Below, piece after piece: positions 38,381 through 49,069 of a DNA stretch of 64,000 bases (positions are counted from its first letter, which is position 1; every line of letters begins with the position of its first letter). Under the pieces are notes generated by a model. The model was not told the DNA's origin and did no database searches. It worked only from the letters and a program-made list of their open reading frames with translations. The stretch is from Hyphomicrobiales bacterium (GTDB lineage: Bacteria; Pseudomonadota; Alphaproteobacteria; Rhizobiales; OSC116): contig NVUH01000006.1 of assembly GCA_002401855.1 (NCBI GenBank), positions 62,001 through 126,000 of the forward strand. The letters are read 5' to 3'. A program made the translations under genes and the position numbers.

Positions 38381-39199
38381 TTATGACTCGAAACTATGTT
38401 GTGGTTCTGGGTAAAGGCCGTCTCTGACCTCTTGACCAAAGGTTTTGATGGCGGTTTGTATGGTGCCATGTTGGGCTAAATAATTTTTGGCGAAACGGGC
38501 GGGTTGTTTGGTGAGGCCTAGAATATCTTGTATCACCAGAACCTGTGCGTCAGTATGTTTGCCTGCGCCAATGCCGATGACGGGTATGGTTATTGCTTGG
38601 GTGATTTTTGTGGCCAAATCTGTTGGTACGCATTCGAGCAATATCATTTTAGCACCTGCGGCTTCGGCGGCTTTGGCATTGTTTAGCATGTCATCGGCAG
38701 CAGATTTGGTGCGGCCTTGGACTTTAAAGCCGCCTAATTGATGCATAAATTGCGGGGTGAGGCCAAAGTGGGCGCAGACGGGAATGCCTTGCTCGCTGAG
38801 TTTGGCGATGATCGGGATGAGCCAGTCTTTGCCTTCGAGTTTTACAATTTCGGCGCCGACGCGCATTAGCTGCGCTGCGGCGTTCAGGGCGTCTTGGGTG
38901 GTTGAATAGGTGGCGAAAGGCATATCAACCATGATGAGTGGCAAGGGTGCGCCTTTGATGACGCATTTGGTGTGATAAATTATGTCATCCAAAGTGACGG
39001 GTAGGGTGCTGTTGTGGCCTTGTATGGTCATACCTAAACTATCGCCAACCAGAATGACTTCTATATCATTGTCATTAATGGCGCTGGCCATTGAAAAGTC
39101 ATAGGCCGTCAGCACCGCGAATTTTTTACCTTCGGCTTTTAACTTTTGCAATTTGGGCAAAGTGATTTTTTTGGTGATCGGTGATCGGTGATCTGTCAT
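38381..39199 (-). CDS. panB: 3-methyl-2-oxobutanoate hydroxymethyltransferase
   Basis: KKFAVLTAYDFSMASAINDNDIEVILVGDSLGMTIQGHNSTLPVTLDDIIYHTK. Confidence 0.97.
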   Translation of the reverse strand: MTDHRSPITKKITLPKLQKLKAEGKKFAVLTAYDFSMASAINDNDIEVILVGDSLGMTIQGHNSTLPVTLDDIIYHTKCVIKGAPLPLIMVDMPFATYSTTQDALNAAAQLMRVGAEIVKLEGKDWLIPIIAKLSEQGIPVCAHFGLTPQFMHQLGGFKVQGRTKSAADDMLNNAKAAEAAGAKMILLECVPTDLATKITQAITIPVIGIGAGKHTDAQVLVIQDILGLTKQPARFAKNYLAQHGTIQTAIKTFGQEVRDGLYPEPQHSFES

Positions 39200-39221
39200 T
39201 CATGGCTCATTGAAAATGGGT

Positions 39222-39620
39222 TTAATATTTTGAATCGGCTGTTTGGTAAGCTTCTGTTGACATGACATCGCGGAAGAATGTGCATTTGTTTTGCAAAGCG
39301 GCATAGCGGATTTTTTGATACTGGGTTTTATATTTCGACATTTTTTGGTTGAATTCTTGGTTGCCATCGACGATGAAATAGACAGGCCAATTGGTGTAAC
39401 TTTTGGCAACTGTGCGGGCTGTGCTATAACTTTTGCGGGACTGTAGACTTTTGACCATTAGGTTGCGTACGTTGCGGCCAAGTAAGTTATGTTCGCGGCT
39501 TAAGGCGGTGCAAGATTTTGTCAGATGGCTTTTTGAGGCATAAAATACGCCGTCAGTGACGCAGGCATTGAGAGAAAATACACCCATTATGATGAAGCTG
39601 GATTTGAAAATATGGCGCAT
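39222..39620 (-). CDS. Putative lipoprotein, hypothetical
   Basis: MRHIFKSSFIIMGVFSLNACVTDG lipobox (LNAC). Confidence 0.6.
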   Translation of the reverse strand: MRHIFKSSFIIMGVFSLNACVTDGVFYASKSHLTKSCTALSREHNLLGRNVRNLMVKSLQSRKSYSTARTVAKSYTNWPVYFIVDGNQEFNQKMSKYKTQYQKIRYAALQNKCTFFRDVMSTEAYQTADSKY

Positions 39621-39664
39621 GGATTGGCTTTCTGTTTTTAACCGCTGATTCCTAGGGCGATCAT

Positions 39665-39694
39665 AAAAAAAAGGCGCTGCAAATGCAACGCCTT
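39665..39694 (-). terminator. icd terminator
   Basis: Minus strand GGCGTTGCA-TT-TGCAGCGCC-TTTTTTTT. Confidence 0.85.
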
Positions 39695-39712
39695 CTTGTT
39701 CATATGGATAAA

Positions 39713-40927
39713 TTATGCCATGGCTTTTTGTAGGTTTTTGTCGATTTTATCGAGGAAACCTGTCGTTGAAAGCCATTTTTGTTGTGGGCCAACAAGCAGT
39801 GCCAAATCTTTGGTCATGCTGCCGCTCTCGATGGTATCGACAACCACGCGTTCTAGCGTTGTGGCAAAATTGGCCAATTCTTTATTGTCATCTAATTTAG
39901 CACGATGGGCTAAACCACGTGACCATGCAAAGATAGAGGCGGTTGAGTTGGTGCTGGTTTCTTCACCTTTTTGGTGCAGACGGTAATGGCGGGTTACTGT
40001 ACCATGTGCTGCTTCGGCTTCAACGGTTTGTCCATCTGGGGTCATGAGAACTGATGTCATAAGGCCTAGTGAACCAAAACCTTGTGCCACTGTGTCTGAT
40101 TGCACATCGCCATCATAGTTTTTACATGCCCAAACGAATTTGCCGTTCCATTTCATGGCGCAAGCCACCATGTCATCAATCAAACGATGCTCATAAGTGA
40201 TGCCAGCTTTTTCGAATTTTTCTTTATATTCGGCTTGGAAAATCTCTTCAAATAGATCTTTAAAACGCCCATCATATTTTTTAAGAATGGTGTTTTTGGT
40301 TGATAGATAAACAGGCCAGCCACGTAGTAAGCCATAGGCCATTGAGGCACGGGCGAAATCACGGATTGAGTCATCTAAGTTGTACATGGCCAAGGCGATG
40401 CCAGCGGCTTCAAATTCGAACACTTCGCGCTCGATGGTTTCTTTGCCGTCTGTAGATTCCCATTTTAGGGTTAGTTTACCAGCACCTGGGACGAGGAAAT
40501 CGGTGGCGCGATATTGATCGCCAAATGCATGACGGCCGATGACGATTGGGTGTGTCCAACCTGGGACAAGGCGCGGTACGTTTTTGCAAACGATAGGTTC
40601 GCGGAAAATTGTGCCGCCAATGATGTTACGGATTGTGCCATTTGGTGAACGCCACATTTCTTTGAGGCCAAATTCTTCAACCCGATCTTCATCTGGTGTG
40701 ATGGTTGCACATTTAATGCCAACACCGTATTTTTGGATGGCTTTGGCAGAATCGATAGTGATTTGGTCGTTTGTTTCGTCGCGTTTTTCGACGCTCAGAT
40801 CGTAATATTTAATATCAAGGTCAAGATAGGGATGAATTAATTTGTCTTTGATGAAATGCCAGATGATGCGGGTCATTTCGTCGCCATCTAATTCCACGAC
40901 TGGGTTTGCTACCTTAATTTTTGACAT
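39713..40927 (-). CDS. icd: NADP-dependent isocitrate dehydrogenase
   Basis: [56 protein letters not shown]. Confidence 0.98.
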   Translation of the reverse strand: MSKIKVANPVVELDGDEMTRIIWHFIKDKLIHPYLDLDIKYYDLSVEKRDETNDQITIDSAKAIQKYGVGIKCATITPDEDRVEEFGLKEMWRSPNGTIRNIIGGTIFREPIVCKNVPRLVPGWTHPIVIGRHAFGDQYRATDFLVPGAGKLTLKWESTDGKETIEREVFEFEAAGIALAMYNLDDSIRDFARASMAYGLLRGWPVYLSTKNTILKKYDGRFKDLFEEIFQAEYKEKFEKAGITYEHRLIDDMVACAMKWNGKFVWACKNYDGDVQSDTVAQGFGSLGLMTSVLMTPDGQTVEAEAAHGTVTRHYRLHQKGEETSTNSTASIFAWSRGLAHRAKLDDNKELANFATTLERVVVDTIESGSMTKDLALLVGPQQKWLSTTGFLDKIDKNLQKAMA

Positions 40928-41049
40928 AAATACGCCTCTCAATATTTTTTGGTTTTTGATGAGTTTGGTATAGCAGAGATTGTGCCTAGGTCAAAGGTTT
41001 AGCAGTTGGTTTTTTAGTCTTAATTGGGGTTTTTGATCTAAAAATAGTA

Positions 41050-41078
41050 AAAAAGGCAAATATTGCTATTTGCCTTTT
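41050..41078 (-). terminator. Terminator after glpQ-like gene
   Basis: GGCAAATA-TTGC-TATTTGCC flanked by A/T tracts. Confidence 0.8.
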
Positions 41079-41102
41079 AAAGTAGATTGACTCTATTCTA
41101 AT

Positions 41103-42149
41103 TTATTGATGATTTTCTACAAATTTAACTGCGACATCTGTAAAATCGGTAAATAGACCATCGACGCCAATGTCATAGAGGAATAATTGCATGGTTTCCT
41201 CTTGGGTTTTTGCCCATTTTGGTAGGCTGTCTTGGCGGAATGTATAGGGATGAATTTGTAGGCCATTTTCATGGGCGTTTTTAACCAGATCGGTGATGAT
41301 GGGTTGGTTATTGGCATCAAATTCTGGAACAATTTGGGTCATCCATGGGCCAATGCCATCGGCGATTTTGGCGATGTCGGCAAGGCCTTGTGCGGTTTTT
41401 AGATAATCAAAATCAACATCAGGAGATTCGCCCCAGCTATTCTCGGCCAGCAATTGTACTAACTTGCCTTTATAGCCAAGTTCATTACGAATGCGTTGGG
41501 TTTCATTCCAATCAAAACATTGGAGATAAACTGCGTCAGTTTTATCATCATAACCATATTCGGCCAAAATCTCGATGACGATTTTTGAAATGTCTTTGCC
41601 TTCGGCGCGATGAAATGCAGGGGCTTTAATTTCGGGGTAAATGCCAACATTTTTGCCTGTTGATTTGTTGAGACCTTGGATGAGTTCAATCTCTTCGACC
41701 AATGTTGGGACTTTGAAAGTTGATTGCCAAAGGGGGAAGCGGCCGGCATAAATGGCTTCGCCTGTTTCGCGGTTAAAGCGTTCTGTTAAGTTTAGGCTCT
41801 TGATTTCTGCTAATGTGAAGTCAATGGCGTAATAGCGGCCATCTTCTCTGGCACGGGTTTTGAAAACTTGCGCGACATTGGTGACGGTGTCTAAATAATG
41901 ATCGTGCAGAATAACTGGCACATTGTCCTTGGTGAGGACAATGTCTTGCTCTAGATAATCGGCACCCATGCCATAGGCCAGAACTTTGCTGGGCAGGCTA
42001 TGCTCGGGTAAATATGCAGGGGCACCGCGATGGGCGACGATTAATTTAGCGTGCATGGTTTCTGCGGCCCAAACGCTTTGTGACGTGATGATTTGGCTTA
42101 GGGCAAAAACAATTGCTAGTTTTTTGAAATTTGGCGTTAATTTGAACAT
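41103..42149 (-). CDS. Glycerophosphodiester phosphodiesterase, periplasmic GlpQ type
   Basis: Signal peptide; LIVAHRGAPAYLPEHSLPSKVLAYGMGADYLEQDIVLTKDNVPVILHDHYLDTVTNV. Confidence 0.95.
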   Translation of the reverse strand: MFKLTPNFKKLAIVFALSQIITSQSVWAAETMHAKLIVAHRGAPAYLPEHSLPSKVLAYGMGADYLEQDIVLTKDNVPVILHDHYLDTVTNVAQVFKTRAREDGRYYAIDFTLAEIKSLNLTERFNRETGEAIYAGRFPLWQSTFKVPTLVEEIELIQGLNKSTGKNVGIYPEIKAPAFHRAEGKDISKIVIEILAEYGYDDKTDAVYLQCFDWNETQRIRNELGYKGKLVQLLAENSWGESPDVDFDYLKTAQGLADIAKIADGIGPWMTQIVPEFDANNQPIITDLVKNAHENGLQIHPYTFRQDSLPKWAKTQEETMQLFLYDIGVDGLFTDFTDVAVKFVENHQ

Positions 42150-42299
42150 TTTATTTCCTTAGGTCGGTGTGATTCTTGCTTAAAATTAACTGCGTTTAAT
42201 GACGGTTTTTTAACAAGCAGATGACGTTTATTTGACAGTTTGTTGCTTGGATGGCCGAATTAGAGTAGAGAAGGGCGAAAGAGATTAGAAAGTGAAAAA

Positions 42300-43145
42300 A
42301 TGGCTGGAACGAATAACCGAGAAACATTAATTTGCGAAGGGCCTGCAATTATTTTGGTCGGTGCACAATTGGGCGAAAATATTGGCACGGCAGCGCGGGC
42401 AATGGCTAATTTTGGTTTGCATGATTTGCGCCTTGTGCGGCCGCGTGATGGTTGGCCATCTGAGAAAGCCCGTAGCTCATCTAGCGGTGCTTTGCATGTG
42501 GTGGATAATGCGCGGGTGTTTGATACAACCGAAGAAGCCATTGAAGATTTGAATTATGTGATGGCGACCACGGCGCGGCGGCGTGATATGGTAAAGGAAA
42601 TTTATCATGCAGAACAAGCAGGTGTGATGATGCGCTCGCAAATTGATTCAGGCCATAAAGTGGGTTATTTGTTTGGTCGTGAAAAGTCGGGGCTGGAAAA
42701 TAATGACATTGCGCTGGCTGATGCGATTGTAACTTTTGCGGTTAACCCAGGGTTTTCGAGTATTAATTTGGCGCAATCGGTTTTGTTAATTGGGCATGAA
42801 TGGTTTAAAACTCGCGAAGAAATTAGCTATGGTGATGGTGATATGGACGGTGGGGCAATTCTTAAAACTGGCCTGCATGACCCGGCTAATATCCCTGCCA
42901 AAAAGCAAGATTTAGTGCGGTTTTTTGAGCATCTGGAAAGTGAATTGGATGTGACTGGCTTTTTGCAACCGCCTGAAAAACGCAATGCGATGGCGCGTAA
43001 TATTCGCAATATGTTTCAGCGTATTGCTCTTACGCATCAAGAGGTGCAAACCTTGCGCGGCATTGTGACGGCATTGACTAAGCATAATAGGCGGGTGGCT
43101 AAAAAAGCCGTAATTGACGAATATATTGCCAGTCAAGACAAATAG
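42300..43145 (+). CDS. RNA 2'-O-methyltransferase, TrmJ-like (SPOUT)
   Basis: AIILVGAQLGENIGTAARAMANFGLHDLRLVRPRDGWPS ... LFGREKSGLENNDIALAD. Confidence 0.92.
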   Translation: MAGTNNRETLICEGPAIILVGAQLGENIGTAARAMANFGLHDLRLVRPRDGWPSEKARSSSSGALHVVDNARVFDTTEEAIEDLNYVMATTARRRDMVKEIYHAEQAGVMMRSQIDSGHKVGYLFGREKSGLENNDIALADAIVTFAVNPGFSSINLAQSVLLIGHEWFKTREEISYGDGDMDGGAILKTGLHDPANIPAKKQDLVRFFEHLESELDVTGFLQPPEKRNAMARNIRNMFQRIALTHQEVQTLRGIVTALTKHNRRVAKKAVIDEYIASQDK

Positions 43146-43160
43146 TAAAAAGTAAGCCTT

Positions 43161-43946
43161 ATGGAACAGCAAGTTGGCGGACATATTTTAGTGATTGATT
43201 CAGGCATTGGTGGCTTGGGCGTATTGTCTCATTTGCAGAAAAACTTGTTCAAAACTCGGTTTAGCTATGTGGCTGATGAGGCGTTTTTTCCTTATGGCAA
43301 ATTAGATGATGAAACGCTTTGCGCGCGTTGTGCTGACATAGTGCGTAGGTTTGATGACGTTGATTGTGTGGTCATAGCTTGTAATACTGCCAGTACAGTT
43401 GTTTTGCCACATATGCGGGAAGTGTTTAATTTTCCAATTGTGGGGATTGTGCCTGCGATTAAAGTGGCGGCTCGATATACCAAAACCAAAGCTTTTGGCA
43501 TATTGGCGACAGAGGCGACGGCTAACAGCCAGTACACGCGATCGTTGTTGGATGAATTTGCTGGTGATTGCACCATTAAACTGCATGGCTCGAAAAATTT
43601 AGCGCGTTTGGCAGAGCAGAAACTTAATGGAAGTCGGGTGTTAATTGCGGATGTTGAGAATGAGATTTTGCCCTTGTTTACCAGTATGCGATTTAGAGAG
43701 AGTAAGCGAATAGACCATGTTGTTTTGGGTTGCACTCATTACCCATTTTTGTTGGCTGAATTAAAACAGGCCGCGCCTTATGAAGTGACTTGGATTGACC
43801 CTGCTGAAGCGGTGGCAAAACGGGTCTTGGATGTTTTTAAACCTGTGATGGACGGGGCTGCTAAAGGCCGATCTAAATATTATACCACCGCCGAAAATTC
43901 TCAATATAAAGTGAGGAATATTGGGTTTGATAAGTTGATACTTTGA
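43161..43946 (+). CDS. murI: Glutamate racemase
   Basis: ILVIDSGIGGLGVLSHL; VIACNTASTVVLPHMREVF; VVLGCTHYPFL. Confidence 0.95.
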   Translation: MEQQVGGHILVIDSGIGGLGVLSHLQKNLFKTRFSYVADEAFFPYGKLDDETLCARCADIVRRFDDVDCVVIACNTASTVVLPHMREVFNFPIVGIVPAIKVAARYTKTKAFGILATEATANSQYTRSLLDEFAGDCTIKLHGSKNLARLAEQKLNGSRVLIADVENEILPLFTSMRFRESKRIDHVVLGCTHYPFLLAELKQAAPYEVTWIDPAEAVAKRVLDVFKPVMDGAAKGRSKYYTTAENSQYKVRNIGFDKLIL

Positions 43947-43968
43947 TTCTGGTATTGCTTATAAGTGA

Positions 43969-44454
43969 TTAAATTATATTGCCAATTTCGTTTAAAAATT
44001 GTTGGGTGATTGGGAATGATGAATCGCGATTCACAAGTGTATTTATGCGTTTTTCTAGAATTTTAAATACCCGCAGAAACTCGGCATCATCTTGGCCATC
44101 TGGATCTTCGACCCCCCAGTGGGCTTTGAGCGGTTGGTGGCCGTTGCTGGCAATGTAAAGTGGGCAGGTTTCGGCGGCGGCGTTGCCACAAACAGTGATG
44201 ACGATGTCGATTTTTTGATCGGCAAATTCATCCCAAGATTTGCTGCGATAACCATGGGTTTCTATGCCTTGTGATTTAAGAGTTTTGAGGCTGGTGGGAT
44301 GCACACGGCCTGAAGGTTTACTACCTGCGCTGAAGGCATTAAATTGATCATTACCTAGATGGTTGATTAGCGCTTCGGCCATGATAGAGCGGCACGAATT
44401 GCCCGTGCATAAAACCAATATATTAAGTTTGGGGGTGTTTTGAAAATGGGTCAT
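43969..44454 (-). CDS. Arsenate reductase-like / LMW phosphotyrosine phosphatase family
   Basis: ILVLCTGNSCRSIMAEALINHLG P-loop; DIVITVCGNAAAETCPLY; HWGVEDPDG. Confidence 0.9.
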   Translation of the reverse strand: MTHFQNTPKLNILVLCTGNSCRSIMAEALINHLGNDQFNAFSAGSKPSGRVHPTSLKTLKSQGIETHGYRSKSWDEFADQKIDIVITVCGNAAAETCPLYIASNGHQPLKAHWGVEDPDGQDDAEFLRVFKILEKRINTLVNRDSSFPITQQFLNEIGNII

Positions 44455-44531
44455 TGATTAATCCATATTAAAAATACGTTAGATTTAGCATGTATAGGGC
44501 GCTAAGCAAGAGTTAATATACGGTTTGAAGC

Positions 44532-44560
44532 TTGACAGATGGGGGTAATTTGCCTAAAAA
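44532..44560 (+). promoter_or_regulatory. Putative rpsD promoter
   Basis: TTGACA-17-TAAAAA upstream of rpsD. Confidence 0.35.
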
Positions 44561-44689
44561 CGCCTGATATTGCTGAACTGAATTCATTTTGTGAATGTTC
44601 GGCAAAAAAGTCTGTGGTGCTTGCACCTGTCGGTTTGGATTGAGAATGAACTTAATCTGACCTAGGAAGACAAAAATATTGGAAATAAG

Positions 44690-45310
44690 ATGACAAAACG
44701 TCACTCTGCAAAATATAAAATTGATCGCCGTATGGGCGAAAATATTTGGGGCCGTGCTAAAAGCCCTGTAAACCGCCGTGAATATGGCCCAGGTGAACAT
44801 GGCCAAGGCCGTAAAGGTAAACCATCTGACTTTGGTATTCAGCTAAAAGCTAAGCAAAAGCTTAAAGGCTATTATGGCAATATTTCGGAAAAACAATTCC
44901 GCTCTATCTTTAAAGAAGCTAACCGTATCAAAGGCGATACAAGCGAAAACCTTATTGGTTTGCTAGAACGCCGTTTGGACACCATTGTTTACCGTGCTAA
45001 ATTTGTGCCTACAGTATTTGCTGCTCGCCAATTTGTAAACCATGGTCATGTGACCGTGAACGGTCAACGCGTGAACATTCCTTCATACCGTGTTAAAACA
45101 GGCGATGTTGTGCAAATTCGCGAAAAAAGCCGCCAACTAGAAATCGTATTGATTGCGGTTGATTTGGCTGAACGTGATGTGCCTGATTACATGACTGCTG
45201 AACATGGTGGCACAATGAGTGCAACTTTAAACTCTATCCCTAACTTGGCAGATGTACCATATCCAGTACAAATGGAACCAAATCTAGTGGTTGAATTTTA
45301 CTCTCGTTAA
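44690..45310 (+). CDS. rpsD: 30S ribosomal protein S4
   Basis: [61 protein letters not shown]. Confidence 0.99.
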   Translation: MTKRHSAKYKIDRRMGENIWGRAKSPVNRREYGPGEHGQGRKGKPSDFGIQLKAKQKLKGYYGNISEKQFRSIFKEANRIKGDTSENLIGLLERRLDTIVYRAKFVPTVFAARQFVNHGHVTVNGQRVNIPSYRVKTGDVVQIREKSRQLEIVLIAVDLAERDVPDYMTAEHGGTMSATLNSIPNLADVPYPVQMEPNLVVEFYSR

Positions 45311-45348
45311 ACGTGAGTGTGAAAGCAAAACACTTTTTATAAGAATTA

Positions 45349-45384
45349 AAAAAGCCTCGAATGGAAACATTCGGGGCTTTTGTT
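45349..45384 (+). terminator. rpsD terminator
   Basis: AAAAGCCTCGAATG-GAAA-CATTCGGGGCTTTT. Confidence 0.85.
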
Positions 45385-45404
45385 TTGGGTATGACGAGTT
45401 TGGC

Positions 45405-47366
45405 TTAATCAAAATCATAATCGGCTTGCCATGTGGTGAATTCTTCAACTGAGAGGCCTAAATCGGTAGCGTCAACGGTGATGAGACCATCATCGAAGGT
45501 GAGTTGCTCGACACTATGAAGAATGTCAAAGTTTGTGGCATCGGACTTGTTAGTGACCACAAGTTGTGTGCCATCGCCTATGGTGAAGTTGAATTCGGCT
45601 TTATTGCCTTTAAAGGTGATGCCATCTGTACCTGTATTGCCTGTGTAGAAATCGTTGAGCAATTCGCCGAAGAAAGTATCGGCGCTCGTTGTGCCCCAGA
45701 AAGTGTCGTTAATATTGCCACCAAGGCCGCCAGCATTATTGACAAATTCATTGTTTAAATTGTCAGCATAGAGGCGTTCAAATTCGCCATTTGTTGGCAG
45801 AGCCGCTAGCGTTACATTGCCACCAGTGAAAGTGAAACTTTCGACATTGGTGAATGTGTTGGAGCCGTATTTAGCGCCGCTTATGTCTTGAATGATGACG
45901 GTGCTGCCTGCCACATAAATTTGATAATTGCCGATGGCTGAATTGAAATCGGCTTTATCAGTGCCTGTGCCACCATCATAAGTGTCATTGCCTTTGCCAA
46001 CATAGAAGGTGTCATTGCCCGCGCCACCATTGACGGTATCATGGCCATTTTCATCAAAAAATGTATCATTGCCGCTATTGCCAGTGAGGATATTGTTGAC
46101 ATAGTTGCCGATGATTAAATCGTTACCTGAGCCGCCTGTGGCGTTTTCGACCACCACGCCATTGGCGATGACATAGCCGCCAAGAGTGTTGGCATATTTG
46201 CCCGCAAAGTTTGCGCCATCTATTGATATGCTGTTATCATTGGTGAGGATTTGTGAAAAGAAGCCACCTGCGTAATATTTGCTGTCGGTAATTTCGGAAC
46301 GATAATCAGCAAACAAAGTGCCATAATAGTCGCTGGTTGAAACACGGCTCAAAGTTTCGACCAAATCGGCATCATTATTGGTGCGGTCGAGCGTGGCGGC
46401 ATTGAGGTTGAGCAAAACACGGTTGCTGCCTGTATATTTAATTTCGTCAGTGCCGCCATTGTCCCACACGGTATAATAAGCGCGGCCGATGGATATGGTG
46501 CCATCGCTGCCATCTAAATCACGTGCGGTGGTTTTGGCATCGGTAAGCATATATGACGTGCTGTCCGTATGAGTGGTTGTGTTGGCACCGTATAGATACT
46601 GCAATGAAGCTATGTTTATCGGGGTATAGTTGACAAAACTACCAAAATTATAGGTTGAGTTGAGGGTGCTGCCGCCGCCGATTGTATCGGTTTTGACGAC
46701 TTTACGATCATCATCTGAATATAAATATGACATGAGATCATATTTACTGTCATTTAATTCTACAAAGGGGGCATCGCTAGGCACGCTGGTGTGCGGATGC
46801 GCCAGACCTAAAAAATGCCCTAATTCGTGCAAAATAGTGACGGTGCGCTCATTGCTGCCGCCTAATTCTGATTCTGCTGAAACGTTGGTGCCGTCATCAG
46901 GGTTGGTATGAAATGGTGATTTGTCATAAATTAATATACCTGCGTCATCGCCATCGCCTTGGCCATCCATATCATAGGATGGGGCGATAAAGGATACGCC
47001 TACGGTGCCAGAGCCCTCTGGGGTGTCAAGGTCGTTGACGGCTACCCAACGCAAATCGGAGGTTGCAAAGCTGCTGGAAGCGGTAAAGTTGAGATTGATG
47101 ATTTCACTTGCCATGGTGAGGGCTGAATTGACATCGGCAGCCCAATTGAGATTATCGCCCCAAATGCTGCCATTGAGCGAAATATTTTCACCAAATTCAT
47201 TTCTATAGGCTTCGAATATTGCGTTGCCGGTTTGAGTGAGGAAGGAATAGCTTATGGTTTGGCCTGGGGTGTAATAATTATTATTTCCGCCAGTTGCAGT
47301 GTTCTTTAAATTTAGCTCAAGTAATTCATCATTTGATGTGGCTTTTGATGATGTATTTAGGCTCAT
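45405..47366 (-). CDS. Serralysin-like M10 metalloprotease with RTX Ca2+-binding repeats
   Basis: Zn site TILHELGHFLGLAHPH, Met-turn YDLMSYL, RTX-type GGSGNDLIIG..NSGNDTFFD..GGAGNDTFYVGKGNDTYDGG; no N-terminal signal peptide, as for type I secretion. Confidence 0.92.
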   Translation of the reverse strand: MSLNTSSKATSNDELLELNLKNTATGGNNNYYTPGQTISYSFLTQTGNAIFEAYRNEFGENISLNGSIWGDNLNWAADVNSALTMASEIINLNFTASSSFATSDLRWVAVNDLDTPEGSGTVGVSFIAPSYDMDGQGDGDDAGILIYDKSPFHTNPDDGTNVSAESELGGSNERTVTILHELGHFLGLAHPHTSVPSDAPFVELNDSKYDLMSYLYSDDDRKVVKTDTIGGGSTLNSTYNFGSFVNYTPINIASLQYLYGANTTTHTDSTSYMLTDAKTTARDLDGSDGTISIGRAYYTVWDNGGTDEIKYTGSNRVLLNLNAATLDRTNNDADLVETLSRVSTSDYYGTLFADYRSEITDSKYYAGGFFSQILTNDNSISIDGANFAGKYANTLGGYVIANGVVVENATGGSGNDLIIGNYVNNILTGNSGNDTFFDENGHDTVNGGAGNDTFYVGKGNDTYDGGTGTDKADFNSAIGNYQIYVAGSTVIIQDISGAKYGSNTFTNVESFTFTGGNVTLAALPTNGEFERLYADNLNNEFVNNAGGLGGNINDTFWGTTSADTFFGELLNDFYTGNTGTDGITFKGNKAEFNFTIGDGTQLVVTNKSDATNFDILHSVEQLTFDDGLITVDATDLGLSVEEFTTWQADYDFD

Positions 47367-47430
47367 AAATTATCCTTCAAAATAAAAAACATTTATTATT
47401 AATCATATTATTTACATATAAAATTAATTA

Positions 47431-48636
47431 ATGCTATATTTTTTAGCAATTACTGACTTTTTGCGGACTATTAGGAACATTATGAATATTTATTCTGCCA
47501 GAGCTAAACAAATGTTACTGAAACTTGGTGTTGTGGGGTTGGCGTTTGCCAGTTTGGTGGCCTCGGGCGCAACCACAGGCACTGGAACAAATACAGGCAC
47601 TGATGTCGTTGATACAGGTGATAGTGCTGGCAGTGGTACAGGAGCGGGTGCTTCGGATGGTGTGGAGGTCGCATTAATATTGTTGAATCCAAGCGCGACA
47701 TTGGGAACTTATACTGAAGATGCCAGCAACACCAATGTTTCGGCGAATTTAACCTTCCGTGCCAATAGTGCATTTTTTAGCGATGGTGCTTATAGCAAGG
47801 TACAAGGCCATGAAGTGAAAGTGGCTTATGGCAAAACTGAGGTGAAAGCTGGTGATACAACTACATCTTATGTGAAAAAGGCTGGCGAATTTAGCGGCAT
47901 TTTAACCAGTGCAACGGTACAGACGACACTGAGCCAAGCAGTGGCAACGTTAAGTGCATCACAACTTAGCACATTAAACACTTTACGAACTGACATTAAG
48001 GCACTTGAAATTGATATTAAGGCCAACCCGACGGATGTAAAAAAGAGTAGTTTGAAAACTAAATTGGAAGAATTGGCTGATTTGATTTCATATGATGGAT
48101 TGCAAATTTCGTTACGGTCATTGGTTAGTGGTAACGGTTTTTATGGTTTATTTGTTAATGAAGATAATGGTGATTATAAACAATTATCGGGTATTTATGC
48201 TATGGCAACGGGTAAATCCATTGCCAATTATGCGACTTTGCAGAGTGGAGGTGGTACGACCGCATATAATAGTAAATTTAGTGGAGCGGCTGCGATTGCG
48301 GGCATTCAGCTGATTGACTTAAAAGGCAGTGGTACGGTGAGTGCAGATTTTAGTGCTCAAACTTTGACTGGTAGCTTTGCGGTTTCTAACGAGACCAATA
48401 CCGAAGCGGGTAGCATTGCGTTTAGTGGTGCGATGAGTGCCAATGCTGGTGGTGTGAATGGGCTGGTATTTAACAGCACAGGCGCGACTTATACCACAAC
48501 CAAAGGCCTATTGAGCGATATGACGGGTGGTAGCGCCGAGGCTGCTTTGGTTGATGGCGGTGAGAGTATTTTGGGTAGTGTGAATATCACTGGCGGTGGC
48601 AATGCGGTGGTTGGTGCTTTTGGCGGCGATAAATAA
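47431..48636 (+). CDS. Exported hypothetical protein, Gly/Thr/Ser-rich, possible beta-barrel (TbpB-like C-terminus)
   Basis: Hydrophobic leader (start may be 47482 MNIYSAR); C-terminal alternating pattern ending NAVVGAFGGDK. Confidence 0.6.
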   Translation: MLYFLAITDFLRTIRNIMNIYSARAKQMLLKLGVVGLAFASLVASGATTGTGTNTGTDVVDTGDSAGSGTGAGASDGVEVALILLNPSATLGTYTEDASNTNVSANLTFRANSAFFSDGAYSKVQGHEVKVAYGKTEVKAGDTTTSYVKKAGEFSGILTSATVQTTLSQAVATLSASQLSTLNTLRTDIKALEIDIKANPTDVKKSSLKTKLEELADLISYDGLQISLRSLVSGNGFYGLFVNEDNGDYKQLSGIYAMATGKSIANYATLQSGGGTTAYNSKFSGAAAIAGIQLIDLKGSGTVSADFSAQTLTGSFAVSNETNTEAGSIAFSGAMSANAGGVNGLVFNSTGATYTTTKGLLSDMTGGSAEAALVDGGESILGSVNITGGGNAVVGAFGGDK

Positions 48637-48652
48637 TTTTATAGTATGAATC

Positions 48653-48687
48653 AAAAAAGCCGCTACAGATTTGCAGCGGCTTTTTAT
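48653..48687. terminator. Bidirectional terminator
   Basis: AAAAAAGCCGCT-ACAGATTTGC-AGCGGCTTTTT between convergent genes. Confidence 0.85.
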
Positions 48688-48703
48688 TTTGAAATGTTTA
48701 GAT

Positions 48704-49042
48704 TTATTGTTCGGAGACTGAATAGGCAATGCCTTTAGTATCTAGTAGTGTGCGAATTTCGCCAGTTTCGAACATATCACGTAGAATGTCGGCACCGCCG
48801 ATAAACTCGCCTTTAATATAGACTTGTGGGATGGTTGGCCAGTCTGAATAGGCTTTAATGCCTTCGCGAATCTCTTCATTTTCTAGCACGTTTATATCGG
48901 TATAGTCGATGCTTAGATAATTGAGGATTTGCGTGACTAGACCTGAAAAACCACATTGTGGAAAGTCTTTGGTGCCTTTCATAAACAGCACTACATCGTT
49001 GGATTTGACCGCATTTTCGATAAAGTCTTTAGCTTCACTCAT
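48704..49042 (-). CDS. grxD: Monothiol glutaredoxin, Grx4 family
   Basis: VVLFMKGTKDFPQCGFSGLVTQILNYL ... WPTIPQVYIKGEFIGGADI. Confidence 0.96.
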   Translation of the reverse strand: MSEAKDFIENAVKSNDVVLFMKGTKDFPQCGFSGLVTQILNYLSIDYTDINVLENEEIREGIKAYSDWPTIPQVYIKGEFIGGADILRDMFETGEIRTLLDTKGIAYSVSEQ

Positions 49043-49069
49043 GATTGTTTTCCTTTAATGATTCTGGGA

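Noticed and set aside
39173-39195. GATCGGT-type micro-repeats at the panB start
   Set aside because: Three short, imperfect 7-bp units encoding normal N-terminal residues; likely chance or minor slippage.
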